Of a DNA stretch of 64,000 bases, positions 16,695-24,440 are shown piece after piece; the first letter of the stretch is position 1; the number at the start of each line of letters is the position of its first letter. Made by a program: the position numbers and the translations under genes. Source of the stretch: Flavobacterium petrolei (lineage in GTDB: Bacteria; Bacteroidota; Bacteroidia; Flavobacteriales; Flavobacteriaceae). The stretch spans positions 186,001 to 250,000 of the forward strand of contig NZ_QNVY02000005.1 of NCBI RefSeq assembly GCF_003314435.2, written 5' to 3'. A model generated the notes under the pieces. The model was not told where the DNA came from. It did no database searches and saw only the letters and a program-made list of their open reading frames with translations.

Positions 16695-19046
16695 ATGAGT
16701 ATTACTTTAAAAATCCTAATTATTGATGATGATAAAGTCGATATGGTTACTATTCTCCGGTCAATTTCGCACTCTGGAATAATTGCTGATGTCGAAAGTG
16801 CTTTTTCAGCACGAGATGGAATAGAAAAGGTTAAAGCTGTCAATTATGATTTGATTTTTTTAGATTATATGATGCCCGATAGTGATGGGATTTCTTTTTT
16901 AAAAAAATTGAGAGACTTAGACATAGAAACGCCGGTTATTTTTGTAACCTCGCAAGGCGATGAAAAAATTGCAAGCCAAGCAATTTTAGGAGGCGCATCA
17001 GATTATATTCCCAAAACGCTGCTGACGCCGGACGGTGTTTCACAAAGTATCAGAAACGCTCTAAAACTCAATGAGAGTTTAAAAGAGCGAAAAAAAACAG
17101 AATTAGCTTTAAAAATTAATGCCAATCGACTTTCAGAAGCACAAAAATTAGCCAAGATTGGAAGTTGGGAAATTAATTTAAGCACTAATGAGGCCTATTT
17201 CTCTGAAGGATTCTTTACTATTTTTGAAGTTGACAACGACGAGATTGTTTCCATTGATTTTTTTAAATCCTGTTTTACTGACGCTCAAGATTTAGCTATT
17301 TTTGAAAGTAATTTGAACCATGTTATAAACACTAATGCAGAAGTCCAGTTTCAGCATAGTATCACCACTAAAAAAGGAACGGTAAAATACATCCATGAAT
17401 TCATTAAATACTTGAATGACGAAAACGAAAAACCATATAAAATTCTGGGGACCATTCAAGATATCAGTGAGCAAAAACGTTCAGAAGCAGAGTTAATAAA
17501 AGCAAAAGAATTAGCAGAAAAAGCAGTTGTTATAAAAGAGCAGTTTCTTACTAATATGAGCCACGAAATTCGGACTCCTATGAATGGAATTATTGGATTT
17601 GCCAGAATTCTTGAAAGTACAAATCTTGATAGCGACCAGAAACAGAGTGTGGAAGCAATAAAAAAAGCCAGTCATAACTTAATGTTTATTATTAATGATA
17701 TTCTCGATTATTCTAAAATTGAAGCCGATAAAATGACTTTTGAAGAAGTACAATTTTCTCTATCTAAAACAGTAAGTTACGTGATTGAATTACTGTCTCC
17801 CAATGCAAAAGAGAAAAAAATAAAACTGCTATACGATATTGAGCCTAAGATAAATGACAATCTAATTGGTGATCCTACAAAACTGTCTCAAATTTTAGTG
17901 AACTTGGTTGGTAATGCTCTAAAATTTACTGAAAAAGGATATGTTGAAGTGGTGGTTACTGAAATGCTGGAAACTGAAACCGATTCGTTAATAAAATTTT
18001 CAGTAATCGATACCGGAATTGGTATTCCAAAAGATAAAATAGGTTCCATATTTGAAAGTTTCAATCAGGCTTCAAATGAAACTACCAGAAAATATGGAGG
18101 AACCGGACTTGGTCTTACCATAACGCGAAAATTAGTTGAATTACAGGGCGGCAAAATTACTGTTGAAAGTGTTGTTGAGGAAGGTAGTGAATTCTCTTTT
18201 TCATTGCAGTATAAGAAGGCACAAAAAGTAGTAAGCAATTTCACTAAGTCAAAAAATACAGTAATCAATCCTGTTTTTTTAAAAGATATAAAAATACTTT
18301 TAGTGGAGGATAATGAATTGAATCAGCTTCTTGCAAAAAAAGTTTTTGGAAAATGGGACAAACAAATTGATATTGCTGACAACGGAAAAATAGCGATTGA
18401 AAAGATTACAAATACTGATTATGATATTATTTTGATGGACATCCAAATGCCGGAAATGGATGGAAATGAGCTTACGCATCACATTCGAACAAAAATGGGG
18501 GATAAATCTATGGTTCCTATTATAGCCTTGACAGCGCACGCTACATTAGAAGAAGAGAAAAGATGTTTACAAAACGGAATGAACGATTATTTATCGAAAC
18601 CATATGATTTCAATGTATTATTGGAAAAATTATATCAGAATTTGAATAAAAATAAAGGAAATACGATATCACCTCCTGAATTTCTAAAACAAGAAATGAC
18701 AACGGAAAAACTCATTAATTTTAAATATTTAATGGATTTTGCAGAAGGAGATGATACTTTCATAAAAAACATGATTTCCGTTTTTTTAGAAAATACGCCG
18801 GAAACACTTACGAGTATTTTAAAATCTAACGAAAATAATGATATAAAAACATTGAAAGAAGAAATTCATAAGTTAAAATCTTCTTTAAGTTTATTAGGTA
18901 TCAGCAAAGCGTCAGATAGCGTTGCGATTATCGAAAATGAAATCGAAACAAATCCTTTAGGACAAAAAATAAAAGATGAAGTTGTATATTTAAATGAAAT
19001 TTGTCAGTTGGCTATTACTGAACTTGAGTTAGTGGAGGAATATTAA
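16695..19046 (+). CDS. Hybrid histidine kinase: REC-PAS-HisKA-HATPase-REC-Hpt
   Basis: 783 residues from the ATG at 16695; a start at 16647 would overlap the previous gene. Domains in order are REC1 with Asp57 (IFLDYMMPD), PAS (about 150-265), DHp with His290 (NMSHEIRTPMNG), HATPase (DTGIGIP, GTGLGLTI), REC2 with Asp582 (ILMDIQMPEMDG), and Hpt with His725 (IHKLKSSLSLLG). It has no membrane segment. The N-terminal receiver suggests it takes its input from the upstream kinases, and the Hpt lets it pass phosphate on. It closes a five-gene cytosolic phosphorelay operon with no DNA-binding output in view. Confidence 0.93.
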   Translation: MSITLKILIIDDDKVDMVTILRSISHSGIIADVESAFSARDGIEKVKAVNYDLIFLDYMMPDSDGISFLKKLRDLDIETPVIFVTSQGDEKIASQAILGGASDYIPKTLLTPDGVSQSIRNALKLNESLKERKKTELALKINANRLSEAQKLAKIGSWEINLSTNEAYFSEGFFTIFEVDNDEIVSIDFFKSCFTDAQDLAIFESNLNHVINTNAEVQFQHSITTKKGTVKYIHEFIKYLNDENEKPYKILGTIQDISEQKRSEAELIKAKELAEKAVVIKEQFLTNMSHEIRTPMNGIIGFARILESTNLDSDQKQSVEAIKKASHNLMFIINDILDYSKIEADKMTFEEVQFSLSKTVSYVIELLSPNAKEKKIKLLYDIEPKINDNLIGDPTKLSQILVNLVGNALKFTEKGYVEVVVTEMLETETDSLIKFSVIDTGIGIPKDKIGSIFESFNQASNETTRKYGGTGLGLTITRKLVELQGGKITVESVVEEGSEFSFSLQYKKAQKVVSNFTKSKNTVINPVFLKDIKILLVEDNELNQLLAKKVFGKWDKQIDIADNGKIAIEKITNTDYDIILMDIQMPEMDGNELTHHIRTKMGDKSMVPIIALTAHATLEEEKRCLQNGMNDYLSKPYDFNVLLEKLYQNLNKNKGNTISPPEFLKQEMTTEKLINFKYLMDFAEGDDTFIKNMISVFLENTPETLTSILKSNENNDIKTLKEEIHKLKSSLSLLGISKASDSVAIIENEIETNPLGQKIKDEVVYLNEICQLAITELELVEEY

Positions 19047-19127
19047 ATTGTTCCTTCACCTAATTTTTTTTTGTAATTTAAGCTAAAAAAATCAAAATAC
19101 ATCTAAATTTATAATGGCTGCGGGTTG

Positions 19128-19574
19128 CTATTCTGGTTTGTAAATATGTATCGATTGACCCACTAATTTCCATTCCCCTTTAATTTTCTCTAAAAGTCGA
19201 ATTTCATAAGAGTAACTTTTAGTTCCGTCTTTTGAGGTTGATAGTTCGTCGTGACTTACCCAAGCACTATTTTTTTGAATGCTTATTTTGTAATTTGTAT
19301 TAACAGAGAAACCGCCATTTCCCATCGTTGCTGGATCCGTGTTTTTCATTGCCGCAGGTGGAATATCAAGCGCTGTTCCGTTTCCAGTTGAAATCAAAAT
19401 CCGGCTGTAGGGTTGTATGTGCCAACAATCGGCATGGCCTTTTCCGTCTCCGGATCTCCATGTTGCCGATTCTTTTTCTAAAAGGCTTATTATTTTGGCA
19501 GCTTCGTCAGTTTGTTGGCTGTACGCCAAAAGTGTAAAACTGAAAAGAAGAAAAAAGGATAATTTCCATTTCAT
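19128..19574 (-). CDS. Exported NTF2/SnoaL-like protein
   Basis: 148 residues with a signal peptide (MKWKLSFFLLFSFTLLAYSQ). The mature part has a SnoaL-like/DUF4440 pattern: ATWRSGDGKGHADCWHIQP near 37-55, and the closing strand EIRLLEKIKGEWKLVGQSIHIY. These small cone-shaped domains bind or turn over small ligands, but many are uncharacterised. It is convergent with the hybrid kinase and lies on its own. No function beyond the fold is claimed. Confidence 0.75.
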   Translation of the reverse strand: MKWKLSFFLLFSFTLLAYSQQTDEAAKIISLLEKESATWRSGDGKGHADCWHIQPYSRILISTGNGTALDIPPAAMKNTDPATMGNGGFSVNTNYKISIQKNSAWVSHDELSTSKDGTKSYSYEIRLLEKIKGEWKLVGQSIHIYKPE

Positions 19575-19744
19575 AGTATCGTTGTGGTTAATGGTTATAG
19601 TTTCGGTTAGTTTTTTAAATAAAAGGATTGATCCAACGTCAAAATACGTTTGTAAAACTTCCTGTAGCGTAAATATATTCTATTTTTGGGTACAATTTAT
19701 ATAATTCTAAGGTCATGAAACAACGGTCATTTTTGATTGTAGAA

Positions 19745-20419
19745 TTATCTGAAATTACAACTAAGGCCACTCCATAAACTTGTAATTTTAGCTTTTTTAT
19801 TTGGCCCGTCAAAAATACCAAACAATCCGGAGGAAGTCGAAAATTCATATCCTAAACTGGTTTTGGAAACCGATAGTACATAAGCGCTTTCCATTTCGGC
19901 TCTTGTTGATCCTATCCCGATTCCAGCCATTGTTGAGATTTCTTTTGAGTTTTTGGAATTGCTTCCCACGAACCAACCCGCAAATTGCCATTCGGCTTCT
20001 GAAATTTTAGATTTAGAGTTTTTATTCTCAAATACCACCGTTAATCCATTATTCCAAGATGCCATTTTTAAAGGTCCAGCACCACATTCACTATTTATTC
20101 CAATAGTTTTTGGTTTGGATTGGAGAACATTAGTAATGATTTCAATCATTTGGTGTAATGGTTTGCCAAAAGGGATTTCTGAGGTGGAACCCGTATTTAT
20201 ATTTACTACTTGTAGCGCATTAGAAGTCAGAATAAGTCCGTGAGTGCTTTTAGTTTCAACATTTGTTGTACTGTCTGGGGTCTTTTCTGTATTTTCTTCA
20301 ACAATGGAAACAGTGTCCTGCGTATTGTTTGTTGTTGGGATTTTTGGGGAATTATTGTCTTTCTTTTGGCAACCGATTAAGATTGCGAAAACAAGAAGTA
20401 AAAGAGTAAAGTGCTTCAT
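19745..20419 (-). CDS. Putative lipoprotein of unknown function
   Basis: 224 residues. The signal sequence ends in lipobox LIG-C (Cys17), followed by a Ser/Thr/Asn-rich linker (18-60) and a folded domain of about 160 residues. The domain contains GIGSTRAEME, a pattern seen in other small secreted Bacteroidota proteins, and closes with LWSGLSCNFR. I do not recognise a named family. It is probably attached to the periplasmic face of a membrane. Confidence 0.75.
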   Translation of the reverse strand: MKHFTLLLLVFAILIGCQKKDNNSPKIPTTNNTQDTVSIVEENTEKTPDSTTNVETKSTHGLILTSNALQVVNINTGSTSEIPFGKPLHQMIEIITNVLQSKPKTIGINSECGAGPLKMASWNNGLTVVFENKNSKSKISEAEWQFAGWFVGSNSKNSKEISTMAGIGIGSTRAEMESAYVLSVSKTSLGYEFSTSSGLFGIFDGPNKKAKITSLWSGLSCNFR

Positions 20420-20614
20420 AAGATGTATGTAGCTTAATTATTTTAAATGTTAGGAATTTCCAGTAATGTCAGTTAATTATTTTAGCCACATACTACACTA
20501 ATTTTCACGAATCTTTATTTAATTTCAAAAATACAGTTAAACCTTATTCTATTTCAAAGTTAATTAAAGCGGTTGTTTGTACAAAAATAACAGTTATTTG
20601 TTTGTGACATCGCA

Positions 20615-20645
20615 TAAAAAAACCGTTGCATTGCTGCAACGGTTT
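20615..20645 (-). terminator. Rho-independent terminator of the fasciclin gene
   Basis: AAACCGTTGCA and TGCAACGGTTT pair perfectly over 11 bp with a 4-base loop. On the minus strand the hairpin is followed by a run of T. It lies 22 bases after the fasciclin stop. Confidence 0.9.
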
Positions 20646-20667
20646 CTAAAATTTAAAAGTTAAAACC

Positions 20668-21252
20668 TTATTTAGGCATAACAACAGTATCAATTGCATG
20701 AATAACTCCATTTGAAGCCGCTACATCAGCAAGAACCACTGTTGCAGTTACACCATTAGCATCTGTCAACATCACTTTTCCGTCTTTCAAGCTTAAAACA
20801 ATAGTACCACCTTGAACAGTTGTAACAGTATATTTTCCGTTGTTTTTGTTGATGGCATCAATTACTGTTGCAGCATCAAATTTTCCTGAAACTACGTGAT
20901 ATGTCAAAACAGCTTTCAATTTGTCAAGACTTTCTGGTTTCAACAACCCGTCTACAGTTCCTGCAGGAAGTTTGTCAAACGCTGCGTTATTTGGTGCGAA
21001 AACTGTGAAAGGTCCATCACCGCTTAATGTTTCTACTAATCCTGCTGCTTTAACAGCTGTAACCAATGTTGAGAAATCTGCATTTCCTGAAGCTACACCT
21101 ACAATGTTTGGTGTTTCAGCAACAGCCATTGTGTCTACTACTACAGTTGTTGTGTCAGCCATATCTGTTGATTCAGCTGTTTTTTTCTCTCCACAAGAAG
21201 TAGCAATTACTCCTAACAATGCAAATGCACCAATTGTTTTTACTAATTTCAT
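20668..21252 (-). CDS. Fasciclin (FAS1) domain lipoprotein
   Basis: 194 residues from the ATG at 21252; the codon two positions upstream is TTG and is not needed. The signal ends with ATS-C, a lipobox. A Thr/Val-rich spacer follows, then one FAS1 domain with the H1 and H2 motifs ([17 protein letters not shown] and LTYHVVSGK) and the end [15 protein letters not shown]1 proteins mediate adhesion or act in envelope stress, and in flavobacteria they are often co-regulated with light or carotenoid genes. A 12-bp perfect inverted repeat lies about 59 bases upstream. Confidence 0.92.
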   Translation of the reverse strand: MKLVKTIGAFALLGVIATSCGEKKTAESTDMADTTTVVVDTMAVAETPNIVGVASGNADFSTLVTAVKAAGLVETLSGDGPFTVFAPNNAAFDKLPAGTVDGLLKPESLDKLKAVLTYHVVSGKFDAATVIDAINKNNGKYTVTTVQGGTIVLSLKDGKVMLTDANGVTATVVLADVAASNGVIHAIDTVVMPK

Positions 21253-21258
21253 AGTCAA

Positions 21259-21566
21259 TATTTTTAAGTTTAAATTAAATTAAGATACTCAAAGATAGCT
21301 ATTTATTTGTTTTGTTTAATTAATTTAACAAATAATTAAACAAATAGTAAAGTAAACATTGATTTGTAAAACTGTATGTATTTATGTTAAGGATTTAGAA
21401 ACGGCGTAGAATGATTTGAAGTAAATGAAAATATGAAAAATCCAAGCTTAAAACTAATCCCAAAAAAAGAGGACACTAAATCCTCTTGACATTCTCTCTC
21501 AAAATTTTACGATAACTCCATAGTTCCTGTTACTGACAGATTCTCCCGTAAAAGCGGGACAAGCTG
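21259..21566. other. Non-coding region between the fasciclin gene and the cassette array
   Basis: This stretch holds the fasciclin promoter side (including the palindrome at 21311-21344) and then AT-rich sequence. A small hairpin, CCCG/CGGG, lies at about 21544-21557, just outside the last attC-like site. No convincing gene was found. It appears to be the outer end of the array. Confidence 0.5.
21311..21344. promoter_or_regulatory. Perfect 12-bp inverted repeat upstream of the fasciclin gene
   Basis: TTTGTTTAATTA and TAATTAAACAAA are exact complements with a 10-base spacer. The element ends 59 bases before the start codon, where a promoter-proximal operator would lie, and there is no T-run. 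It looks like the binding site of a dimeric or tetrameric repressor. A MerR/LitR-type regulator is possible but not shown. Confidence 0.5.
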
Positions 21567-21623
21567 TTCAACTGGAGTTTCATTGTTCGTGCTGCGCACG
21601 AAACGAAACCCTGGCTGTTGTAG
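21567..21623 (-). repeat. Short attC-like site G (end of cassette 7)
   Basis: About 57 bp, the length of short classical attC sites. The outer part TTCAA^CTGGAGTTTC pairs with GAAACCCTGGCTG^TTG, and the inner hairpin TTCGTGC-TGC-GCACGAA is perfect. The R''-like box (21617-21627, GTTGTAGGCAG) repeats the first nine bases of cassette 7 (TTGTAGGCA, ending at 22592). Confidence 0.65.
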
Positions 21624-21633
21624 GCAGTATACT

Positions 21634-22533
21634 TTATTTGTATGATTTAGACTTCTTAATATTTAATGCTTTCAGTTTAATCCATTCAATAGAAATATCC
21701 ACAGTTTCTGAAATATCGCCCGAAGAAGTATTGTGACCTAATGCTGAAAACAAGGTATATTCGAAAGGTTTGCCTTGAACTTTGAATGTATTTAGTTGCT
21801 CTATACATAGCTTTACTGGAATTTGGATATCTTTTTCACCAAAAAGCCAAAGCCCTGGAATAGAAAGTGTATTTAAAGAAATTTTTGGATCAGTTGCTGT
21901 AAACTGATACCTATCAGAATCATTTTTGATATGTTCACGAGCTTCAGCTTCCGTATGATTTTCCCAAAAGTTATTGTTTCCGTTGGTGTAAAACTGAAAT
22001 CTCAGTTGTTCAAGGGTTGTAATTGTCGGGCAACTAAATAAAACCATGAATTCTATTTGTGGATTTTTGCGCGCAGCAATTGGGATTATCCATCCTGCTT
22101 GGCTGAAGCCAACTAATCCAATAGGTATTTTTTTATTCTTCAAACAAGTTCGAACTGTATTTACCGCTGCACTTGCATCGTGAGATAATAAATTAATATT
22201 AGTAGTATCAATATTATTCGTGCCAACAGATGGTCCTACATATACACCACCAGATTCTCCAACTCCACGTTTATCATATGTCAATACGGCAATACCTTCT
22301 TTCGCAAGACTTTTAGCGAACTCCATTTCTCTTTTTACAGGATCAGAGCCATGAACAATTACAACTGCTGCAAATGTTTTTTTTGGCGTTAAAATTGAGC
22401 CTGCAAGAGTGACGCCTTGACTTTCAAATTTTACATCTTGAATGGTAAAGTCAGCCGATTGAGAAAATACCATTTCGGGTAAAGTGATTAATAGTAACCA
22501 AAGAAATAAGTCTGAAGTAAAGTTTATGTTCAT
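21634..22533 (-). CDS. Secreted alpha/beta hydrolase (cassette 7)
   Basis: 299 residues with a signal peptide (cleavage near VFSQ-S). The alpha/beta hydrolase fold has nucleophile Ser144 in GFSQAG, a likely acid in FGEKD (about 253-257), and a catalytic His in SALGHNTS (about 278). The strand-turn YDKRGVGESGG is typical of the dienelactone hydrolase/acyl-peptide hydrolase-like group. The substrate is unknown. It starts 59 bases inside cassette 7 and stops 11 bases before the short attC-like site, so it fills the cassette in sense orientation. Confidence 0.85.
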   Translation of the reverse strand: MNINFTSDLFLWLLLITLPEMVFSQSADFTIQDVKFESQGVTLAGSILTPKKTFAAVVIVHGSDPVKREMEFAKSLAKEGIAVLTYDKRGVGESGGVYVGPSVGTNNIDTTNINLLSHDASAAVNTVRTCLKNKKIPIGLVGFSQAGWIIPIAARKNPQIEFMVLFSCPTITTLEQLRFQFYTNGNNNFWENHTEAEAREHIKNDSDRYQFTATDPKISLNTLSIPGLWLFGEKDIQIPVKLCIEQLNTFKVQGKPFEYTLFSALGHNTSSGDISETVDISIEWIKLKALNIKKSKSYK

Positions 22534-22585
22534 TTAATCTTAATATAAAAAAATGTGTTAAATTCTTTATTCTACGATAGCATTG

Positions 22586-22718
22586 CCTACAATGTTCTGG
22601 GACCACAGCGGGTTTGGGACTAAATTAAGCCCATTCTTCGGATTTGCCAAATATTCCAAATACAAACAAATTTTTCCATTAAGCCTAATACCCAAATTGC
22701 TTGTAGCGTGTGTTGGCA
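22586..22718 (-). repeat. attC-like site B (end of cassette 6)
   Basis: About 133 bp. Outer arms GACCACAGCGGGTTTGGG and CCCAAATTGCTTGTAGCG pair imperfectly around a long loop that is almost the same as in site A. The crossover core is CTACAA^TGTTC, where the C after the cut has become T. The R''-like box GTTGGCAGTA (22712-22721) repeats the start of cassette 6 (TTGGCAGTA). Confidence 0.8.
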
Positions 22719-22728
22719 GTAGTTATTA

Positions 22729-23481
22729 TTACGCTAATCCTGCGATTGCAAGTTCCGAAATTGTCTCTTTAGTAATGTTGATTTTAATTAAAACATTACA
22801 ATTTCCGCCATCATTCATTTCTATTTGATAAAACTTATATCCATTTTTGTTAAACGAATTTTTACAATAACAACTTATCCAAACTTCAATTTCATTATTT
22901 GCGTTCTTAACTGCAACACATTGCTTTACATATTCAGTTGAATTTCTAAGTTTCGATTTGTTTTCTTCGAAACATTTCTCTAAAATTTTATTTGCTTTTT
23001 CTAATTCTGATTGATTTAAATCATATAGTTTATAATTTGATTTTTCGGATTCAGGATAGTAAGTAAAAACAGCAAAATCTTTTATCTTTTTAAAGTTAAG
23101 TTTACTTTTTATGTTCGTGTTATTTTTCTTTATTTCTAAACGGTATGAAGAATACTTCCCAATAAACTCTATGAAATTATTTTTCAGAATTGCTTTTTCA
23201 CTTTTAGTAGGTTTAAATTCAAAAGGAGTGAAATATAAAGTGTCATTTTTAAGATAACAAGAACCTTTAAATTTTTCAACTTTTTCATAATCAAAATCAA
23301 TACTTTTTAAATAGAAAGTGTATGTAGAATCGGAATAATATTTAAAGTCTTCCAATCCTTTTTCACCAGAGCCAGCTTGTATTATAAGTTTTCGCTCTTC
23401 TTCTATTTTTAGATTCGAATCATTTTTACAGCCTATAAACAATGCAAGAAGTGGTAAGATATACAGAATTACTTTATTCAT
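22729..23481 (-). CDS. Putative lipoprotein of unknown function (cassette 6)
   Basis: 250 residues from the ATG at 23481, chosen because it opens a clean lipoprotein signal (MNKVILYILPLLALFIG-C, Cys at 18). An ATG 54 bases upstream would prefix a charged stretch. The mature part is Lys-rich with beta-strand patterns (LIIQAGSGEKGLEDFKYYSDSTY) and a C-terminal half holding CVAVKNANNEIEVWISC. There is no named family that I recognise. It stops 11 bases from site B, occupying cassette 6 in sense orientation. Low GC, like its neighbours in the array. Confidence 0.75.
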   Translation of the reverse strand: MNKVILYILPLLALFIGCKNDSNLKIEEERKLIIQAGSGEKGLEDFKYYSDSTYTFYLKSIDFDYEKVEKFKGSCYLKNDTLYFTPFEFKPTKSEKAILKNNFIEFIGKYSSYRLEIKKNNTNIKSKLNFKKIKDFAVFTYYPESEKSNYKLYDLNQSELEKANKILEKCFEENKSKLRNSTEYVKQCVAVKNANNEIEVWISCYCKNSFNKNGYKFYQIEMNDGGNCNVLIKINITKETISELAIAGLA

Positions 23482-23583
23482 ATTGAGTTTTATATTTTTA
23501 ACTAAAGTTTTTCTATGATTCAACAGAATTTTCATTTTCTTCCGTTTTCTATAGTCTTCAATTTAGGTAAATATGTCTAATTA

Positions 23584-23716
23584 CTGCCAACGTTTGGCAG
23601 ATTTGCGATGGGCGGGCTTTTTACCACTAATATTGATGCGGAGCACAAAACTTTTGGCTACCACAAAACTGTCTGCGGAGCACGAAACCCCGCCTATTGC
23701 AAATGTGCTGTTATCC
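23584..23716 (-). repeat. attC-like site C (end of cassette 5)
   Basis: 133 bp. Arms CAGATTTGCGATGGGCGGG and CCCGCCTATTGCAAATGTG agree at 16 of 19 positions. The crossover core is GCCAA^CGTTTGG. The R''-like box GTTATCCGC (23710-23718) matches the cassette 5 start (TTATACGC) at 7 of 8 bases, looser than the other cassettes. The loop contains the repeated unit TGCGGAGCAC. Confidence 0.75.
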
Positions 23717-23780
23717 GCTGCCCTGCTGTCCGTTTGGAGTTCATTTGTCCGAACTTCGCACACGGGTTGTTCAAGGTGAT

Positions 23781-24284
23781 TTACACACATTTTTCTTTTA
23801 TTTGCTCCGTATGTCGCTGCGTATGATGGACAATAAAATACAGCCAATCAGCAATTGTCATATCTCCTAGAAATGGATGTTTGTGTATTTTGTTGTCAAC
23901 GATAATTTTACCAGAAGTAAGGTTTTGTTTTAGCATATTTCGTTGGTACAAAAACATTTTTTCAAATTCATTAACATCGGTAACGCCACCTTTAGGCTTT
24001 AGAATTTCAGGTGATTCAATTCTTCTATCTCGGTTGGTAACCAAGGCGTCTTTTAGTTTCTCGTTCCCATAAATTTCCGTCAATGCTGATGTATTCTCAG
24101 AAGCAGGTCGTGAAATAATTGCGATGCAAACCTTGTCAACAATACAGATGTGCTCCAAAATCTGTAATATACTCCATTTGCCTTCGGCACTATAATGCAA
24201 TTGAGTATTTGAACATTTCTTTGCCAAATTCAATGTATCGCTGGTGTTGTTATCTAAAGCTGTAATATAATTTGCTAATTCCAT
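23781..24284 (-). CDS. DinB-like family protein (cassette 5)
   Basis: 167 residues with the DinB/YfiT four-helix pattern: EGKWSILQILEHICIVDK near 34-51, and the metal-binding end HHTQRHTEQI at about 153-162. The conserved histidines (His in LEHI, and HH..RH near the C-terminus) support a divalent-metal site. DinB-like proteins include thiol transferases, but most are uncharacterised. It starts 69 bases inside cassette 5 and stops 65 bases before site C. DinB-like genes occur in other mobile cassettes, so this fits. Confidence 0.85.
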   Translation of the reverse strand: MELANYITALDNNTSDTLNLAKKCSNTQLHYSAEGKWSILQILEHICIVDKVCIAIISRPASENTSALTEIYGNEKLKDALVTNRDRRIESPEILKPKGGVTDVNEFEKMFLYQRNMLKQNLTSGKIIVDNKIHKHPFLGDMTIADWLYFIVHHTQRHTEQIKEKCV

Positions 24285-24440
24285 TTATTTAATTATTGAT
24301 TGTTTCTTGCAGTCAGTTCAAAGTTTGCACTGTTTCCATAGGGTTGCGTATAACGTCAGTCTGTGAAAAAACCTCCGTTGTATTATCATCAAATATAACA
24401 AAATACTAGTATAAAAAGAAGATTTTTCGTATTTTTAAGA

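Noticed and set aside
19600..19745. Possible further attC-like site upstream of the lipoprotein gene (CCAACGTC)
   Set aside because: No pairing arm and no boundary match were found.
19639..19848. Minus-strand 69-residue frame between the small exported protein and the lipoprotein gene
   Set aside because: It overlaps the lipoprotein gene in another frame and shows no family pattern.
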